Shown here: positions 22,399-25,148 of the stretch, one piece after another
Position numbering within the stretch: position 1 is the stretch's first letter
Layout: each line of letters starts with the position of its first letter
Assembly: GCA_030673005.1 (NCBI GenBank)
Contig: DAOVFI010000006.1
Span: forward strand, 1 to 25,148
DNA from: Planctomycetales bacterium
Lineage (GTDB): Bacteria > Planctomycetota > Phycisphaerae > SM23-33
Length of the DNA stretch: 25,148 nt
Reading direction: 5' to 3'
Position numbers and translations under genes: made by a program
Notes under the pieces: generated by a model
Databases searched by the model: none
Seen by the model: only the letters and a program-made list of their open reading frames with translations
Told to the model about the DNA's origin: nothing

Positions 22399-23481
22399 AT
22401 GGAAAACCCGACGAAATGCCTGATCATACCCTTGATTTTCCTGTTTTGCAGCAGCGCCGAAGCCCACAAACGCACTCCGTGCCGCTGCCCGACGACGCCC
22501 ACGCCCAGCAGACCACACACCAGGCCGCCCAGCAGGCCACCCAGCAGACCGCCGAGGAATTATGCATCCCACGCGATCGACAGAAACCAGCGAGACCTCC
22601 TGCGGGACAGATTCTACGAGCAGAGGGACATATTCTACGACCAAAGGCAAAGGTACTGGGACCTGGGCGACAAGCTTGACAGTCTGCAAATCAGAATCAA
22701 TGACCTCCGTAACGAGTGGAATAACATCAAGACGCAATGGTGGCAGACCGCCAACCATATGGGGGACCTGACGGACATCCACAGTGAGTGGACAGCGGTG
22801 GACGAACGGCTTACCAGGGCTCTCGAGTTGGCCGTGAGGATCGAGAGGGCGCGCGATGATGCTAAGGACGCCGGCCAGGACGCAAAGGACAGGGGCCGGG
22901 AAATTAAGAGTGAGTACCACGCTCTGGGCAACGCGGGCAATGCGAGCAACGCGGGCAATGCGAGCAATGCGGGCAACACGAGTAATGCGGGCAACACGAG
23001 CAATGCGGGCAATGCGAGCAACGCGGGCAATGCGAGTAATGCGGGCAACACGAGTAATGCGGGCAATGCGAGCAATGCGAGCAATGCGAGCAATACGGGC
23101 AACACGAGCAACGCGGGCGGCAATGCCGGCCCGGGTAACCCCAGCGGTGGTAAGGGAACCCCGCCTTCGACGAACAATCCCGGAACTGGTGGAAAGGTCG
23201 GCAAGAAGGACGATCTCAAGGTGAACATGGGTACCATCAAAGCCCTTTTCGACATATTTGGTGACAAGATCGAAAATATCAAGGACCCTAAGGTCAGGAA
23301 TCAGGTTAAGAATGCCAGGACTGCCGTGGACGTCGCCAATACGTTGGAGAATGTGAAGAATGCGATTACACGCGGCGAAAAGGTGGAGTTCTCTGTCAAA
23401 GACACGTTGCGTCAGTTATTGAAAAACGGCAAAACGAACCCCAAACAGCCGAAGGTAAAAGCGCCGAGCATCAGGAAGTAA
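22399..23481 (+). CDS. Secreted protein with Asn-Ala-Gly/Ser tripeptide repeats
   Basis: A 360-residue protein of unknown function. It has a signal peptide (residues 1-22, ending SSAEA), a Thr/Pro/Arg-rich stretch (about 29-53, PPSRPPSRPP), and a charged helical region with coiled-coil-like spacing (about 58-175, RDLLRDRFYEQRDIFYDQR). Then come 21 tandem tripeptides N-A/T-G/S (178-240), a Gly/Pro linker, and a basic C-terminal domain (about 270-360, ending KAPSIRK). Eleven of the tripeptides (NAS, NTS) have the N-x-S sequon form. AAAGGAG precedes the ATG and a strong promoter lies upstream. It is not collagen-like, because Gly is not at every third position. A surface or envelope-associated structural role is possible but unproven. 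It converges with the lipoprotein gene. Confidence 0.75.
   Translation: MENPTKCLIIPLIFLFCSSAEAHKRTPCRCPTTPTPSRPHTRPPSRPPSRPPRNYASHAIDRNQRDLLRDRFYEQRDIFYDQRQRYWDLGDKLDSLQIRINDLRNEWNNIKTQWWQTANHMGDLTDIHSEWTAVDERLTRALELAVRIERARDDAKDAGQDAKDRGREIKSEYHALGNAGNASNAGNASNAGNTSNAGNTSNAGNASNAGNASNAGNTSNAGNASNASNASNTGNTSNAGGNAGPGNPSGGKGTPPSTNNPGTGGKVGKKDDLKVNMGTIKALFDIFGDKIENIKDPKVRNQVKNARTAVDVANTLENVKNAITRGEKVEFSVKDTLRQLLKNGKTNPKQPKVKAPSIRK
22930..23118 (+). repeat. Coding microsatellite of 9-base units
   Basis: 21 units of 9 bases alternating mainly AAYGCGGGC and AAYGCGAGY, with ACG replacing GCG in some. Most differences are synonymous or A/T and G/S swaps, so the array looks like recent slippage of an 18-base unit. 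Unit loss or gain keeps the frame, so length polymorphism is expected. Confidence 0.92.
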
Positions 23482-23483
23482 TC

Positions 23484-23517
23484 GCGTGTGCAGGAAACAG
23501 AACCTTCCGCACCCTAC
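23484..23517. repeat. Palindrome, family C, copy 2 (degenerate)
   Basis: GCGTGTGCAGGAAACAGAACC then TTCCGCACCCTACC. It matches the 22093 copy in GTGTGCAGG-AAC-GAACCT-CACCCTAC. It fills the convergent gap after the Asn-repeat gene and supplies the stop of the lipoprotein gene. Confidence 0.75.
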
Positions 23518-24521
23518 CGACGGCTCTTGGCGGCGGAATACATCCAGAAATTCATCACGTCGATCCGTTTGAGATCGGCCCGGCCTGACGCCTTCCGGAA
23601 GAAGAAACTCACGAACAAGCCGGCCTGATCCGACGAATCGAGAAATACGAAGGTGCGTCCCTCCAGGTCGAGCGTCGCCACAATCTGCATGCCGCCCCAC
23701 TTGTCGGGCATTTCCCCGGCAAGCTCTTCGCGGGTGGACTTGCCGGTTTCGTCTGCGGACCGAAGGACTTCGGCAAGGTCGCCGCGCCTCAACTGCGCCA
23801 GCGCTGCGGCGGTAGCCTTACGAACGGGGGAGAGCTTCTCATCATGGCGATAGTCCCTTAGCCCGTCGATCGTTATAGACAGCATCATCCCCGCGCCGAG
23901 GATGCAACCTTCCCGCAGCTCGGGATTCTGAAGAACCGGTAGCCGCGTACGCCACTGCGCCGGCGGCGGCTTATCTTTCGACCGACTAAACGTTTGCCGA
24001 AAGGCTTCCAGTGTCTGGTAGGCCGACTCGCACACTGCCAGCAGCGGCGCCTCGTCAGTCCGTCGCCAGTGGCGCAGCAGTTTGAACGGCGGGACACCAC
24101 GCTTGCGGATGCAGTCGCCCGGAACCAGTTCGGCGTCTGTGATGCCGAACGTCTGCCCGACCGGTTGCCACAAGGCGATGAAACCAATATCCGACCAGGG
24201 GTTATAGAACAACACCAGGGCCTCATCGGAGCCGAAGAATCTCACGCCGTAAACGGATGGTCTGAAGACATCGACCCAGTGACCTTCCAGGGCGCCGAGG
24301 GCCGTCTCGAATTGCCCGGCGCTCTCGGGTGTCTGGTATCGCTTCAGTGCGACTTCGCCGTCCGTCCGTGCGAGGCGATGGAACTTGTCCACCGTGTCCA
24401 GTAGCATTTGCTGACGCGGGTTCAGCTTCGCACCCGGTCCGGTTGTGCACCCACCACCCCAAACCAGCACAAATGCGCAAGTCGCCGCGACCACGATGTT
24501 GCTGAGAGAGAATCGTTTCAT
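23514..24521 (-). CDS. Putative lipoprotein of unknown function
   Basis: A 335-residue protein. The N-terminus has a basic start (MKRFSLSN), a hydrophobic core (about 9-21) and C25 after VWGGG. This resembles a lipobox, though the -3 position is Gly rather than Leu or Val, so lipidation is likely but not certain. The mature part begins CTTGPGAKL and has an alpha/beta middle (VRFFGSDEALVLFYNPWSDIGFIALWQPV). It ends with VATLDLEGRTFVFLDSSDQAGLFVSFFFRK. I recognise no family. GGAG lies 8 bases before the ATG. It converges with the Asn-repeat gene. The stop codon lies in a family C repeat. Confidence 0.7.
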   Translation of the reverse strand: MKRFSLSNIVVAATCAFVLVWGGGCTTGPGAKLNPRQQMLLDTVDKFHRLARTDGEVALKRYQTPESAGQFETALGALEGHWVDVFRPSVYGVRFFGSDEALVLFYNPWSDIGFIALWQPVGQTFGITDAELVPGDCIRKRGVPPFKLLRHWRRTDEAPLLAVCESAYQTLEAFRQTFSRSKDKPPPAQWRTRLPVLQNPELREGCILGAGMMLSITIDGLRDYRHDEKLSPVRKATAAALAQLRRGDLAEVLRSADETGKSTREELAGEMPDKWGGMQIVATLDLEGRTFVFLDSSDQAGLFVSFFFRKASGRADLKRIDVMNFWMYSAAKSRR

Positions 24522-24783
24522 TGTTGCGCTCCTTCAATGAAGATTTCAGGCGAATATGAGGGGACACGACATCGGAAATATGAATGGCGTTCTCCGATAT
24601 CGAAAGACGTCTGCATCCGACGATTGCCACTCTGCGCGACGTGATGCGGACAATCCGGAACAACAAACCCGGTCAATCTCGCCATAACGACACCCTAACG
24701 GCTACGAACGGAAATATCAACGAGATAATATGTCTGTCCCGATCCTGTTCGGCACTCAGTAGGGCGAATTCACAACATAAGCA

Positions 24784-24812
24784 GGTAGGGTGTGGAAGGT
24801 TCTTTATGCGCA
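24784..24812. repeat. Palindrome, family C, copy 3 (inverted, degenerate)
   Basis: Read on the minus strand it gives GTCTGCGCATAAAGAACC then TTCCACACCCTACC. It shares AGAACCTTCC-CACCCTACC with the copy at 23484. It lies in inverted orientation, 18 bases before the right direct repeat. Confidence 0.65.
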
Positions 24813-24829
24813 GACAGTTACAGTGCTTC

Positions 24830-24860
24830 CTCGATTATCGACCGGCCTGTTGCCCTCAAA
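24830..24860 (+). repeat. Direct repeat, right copy
   Basis: Matches 22277-22307 at 27 of 31 positions and is followed by CCGC, as is the tandem at the left copy. It does not contain the tRNA 3' end, so it is not a standard tRNA attachment site. Confidence 0.7.
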
Positions 24861-24924
24861 CCGCCCTTCTTCATTGCAATCCGCAGAACCGAAATCAACT
24901 TAAATGCTCAAACTGACCGTTTTC

Positions 24925-24951
24925 GTGGCACGGGCGGGACGCCCGTGCCAC
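24925..24951. repeat. Perfect hairpin with GTGGCACGG ends
   Basis: GTGGCACGGGCG and CGCCCGTGCCAC are perfect 12-base arms around GGA. The termini are the same as in family A and B repeats but the core differs. It lies 25 bases past the stop of the NifX-type gene and could help end that transcript. Confidence 0.9.
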
Positions 24952-24976
24952 GTGTTTTCGCAACACCGGGACGAGA

Positions 24977-25148
24977 TCAGTGGTCGCAAATATTCTCTCC
25001 TGCCTGGAAAGACCCGCTGATGTACGCTTCGGCCAGGATGTCCGGAGTCTCTGCCGGCGCTCCGACAACGACGGCGATACCGTTTTGGACGAATAATTGC
25101 TGGGCGCGCTGCCCCATGCCGCCGGCGATGATGACGGCCGCCCCTTGC
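24977..25148 (-). CDS. NifX/NifB-type dinitrogenase FeMo-cofactor domain protein (3' part)
   Basis: The last 56 residues of a small protein whose start lies beyond the window. Seen: AAVIIAGGMGQRAQQLFVQNGIAVVVGA, then PDILAEAYISGSF, and a terminal GENICDH. This is the characteristic end of the NifB/NifX/NafY 'Fe-Mo cluster-binding' fold (MTH1175-like). Proteins of this class bind Fe-S or Fe-Mo clusters, and many occur outside nitrogen fixation, often with MRP/NBP35-type ATPases. No nif genes are visible, so nitrogen fixation should not be inferred. The frame runs from base 25147. Confidence 0.85.
   Translation of the reverse strand, partial: QGAAVIIAGGMGQRAQQLFVQNGIAVVVGAPAETPDILAEAYISGSFQAGENICDH

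Larger units (their letters stand above)
24522..24976. other. Gene-free region with remnants of repeats
   Basis: 455 bases without a convincing gene. An open frame (24584-24916, plus) has no ribosome-binding site, no recognisable domain, and runs through two repeats. The region holds an inverted family C copy, the right direct repeat and a perfect family A/B-type hairpin. It also contains the upstream leader of the lipoprotein gene; no good promoter was identified. Confidence 0.6.

Noticed and set aside
22930..23118. Possible CRISPR array
   Set aside because: Units are 9 bases with no spacers, in frame with a coding sequence; no cas genes nearby.
22856..23224. Plus-strand frame of Met-Arg-Ala repeats
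   Set aside because: A shifted-frame reading of the same tandem repeat; no start signal of its own.
22635..23282. Minus-strand open frame rich in Leu-Pro-Ala over the Asn-repeat gene
   Set aside because: It is the antisense of the 9-base repeat. The plus-strand gene has a promoter, ribosome-binding site and signal peptide, while this frame has none.
24584..24916. 110-codon plus-strand open frame
   Set aside because: Runs through two repeats, no ribosome-binding site, no recognisable domain.
24977..25148. Evidence for nitrogen fixation
   Set aside because: The NifX/NifB-type domain is common in non-diazotrophs and no nifHDK or nifEN gene is visible.

Overview
The window looks like a chromosomal stretch from a Planctomycetes-type bacterium, probably the Phycisphaerae/Sedimentisphaerales side. 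This is inferred from three things: a Tad pilus locus with TadE/TadG-like proteins and no secretin, a Hanks-type kinase with a long repeat-rich tail, and a very high density of short inverted and heptameric intergenic repeats. No rRNA or marker gene is present to confirm the taxonomy.

Layout. (1) Positions 1-5.7 kb hold the end of an RluB/RsuA-type pseudouridine synthase and a cell-envelope glycan group: a GT4 glycosyltransferase, a GT2 polyprenyl-phosphate type glycosyltransferase, an ArnT/PMT-like (GT39/83-type) membrane glycosyltransferase and a flippase-like (LPG-synthase TM) membrane protein. (2) Positions 5.9-21.9 kb hold one long minus-strand Tad (tight adherence, type IVb/IVc pilus) cluster. 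In transcription order it is: CpaF/TadA ATPase no. 2, small Flp-like pilin, Flp pilin, CpaA/TadV prepilin peptidase, TadE-like protein with two extra membrane helices, Ser/Thr kinase, TadG-like protein, TadE pseudopilin, unknown membrane-anchored protein, CpaB/RcpC, FHA-CpaF fusion ATPase, TadB, TadC, and an FHA/transmembrane protein. No CpaC/RcpA secretin or TadZ/CpaE is encoded here. (3) Positions 22.1-25.1 kb hold tRNA-Ser(CGA) with a strong terminator, a secreted protein with 21 tandem N-A/T-G/S tripeptides, a convergent putative lipoprotein, and the 3' end of a NifX/NifB-type FeMo-cofactor-domain protein.

How the genes may work together. The kinase (complete HRD/DFG/APE motifs) sits inside the Tad operon, and two FHA proteins, one fused directly to a pilus ATPase, sit downstream. 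This suggests a pilus or Tad secretion machine gated by Ser/Thr phosphorylation, similar in logic to the PpkA-Fha pathway of type VI secretion. That is an inference.

The second striking layer is repeats. At least eight kinds of short inverted or heptameric elements occupy most gene junctions that are not directly coupled. Several contribute stop codons or artificial N-terminal extensions to neighbouring reading frames, so many starts given here are deliberately later than the longest open frame.
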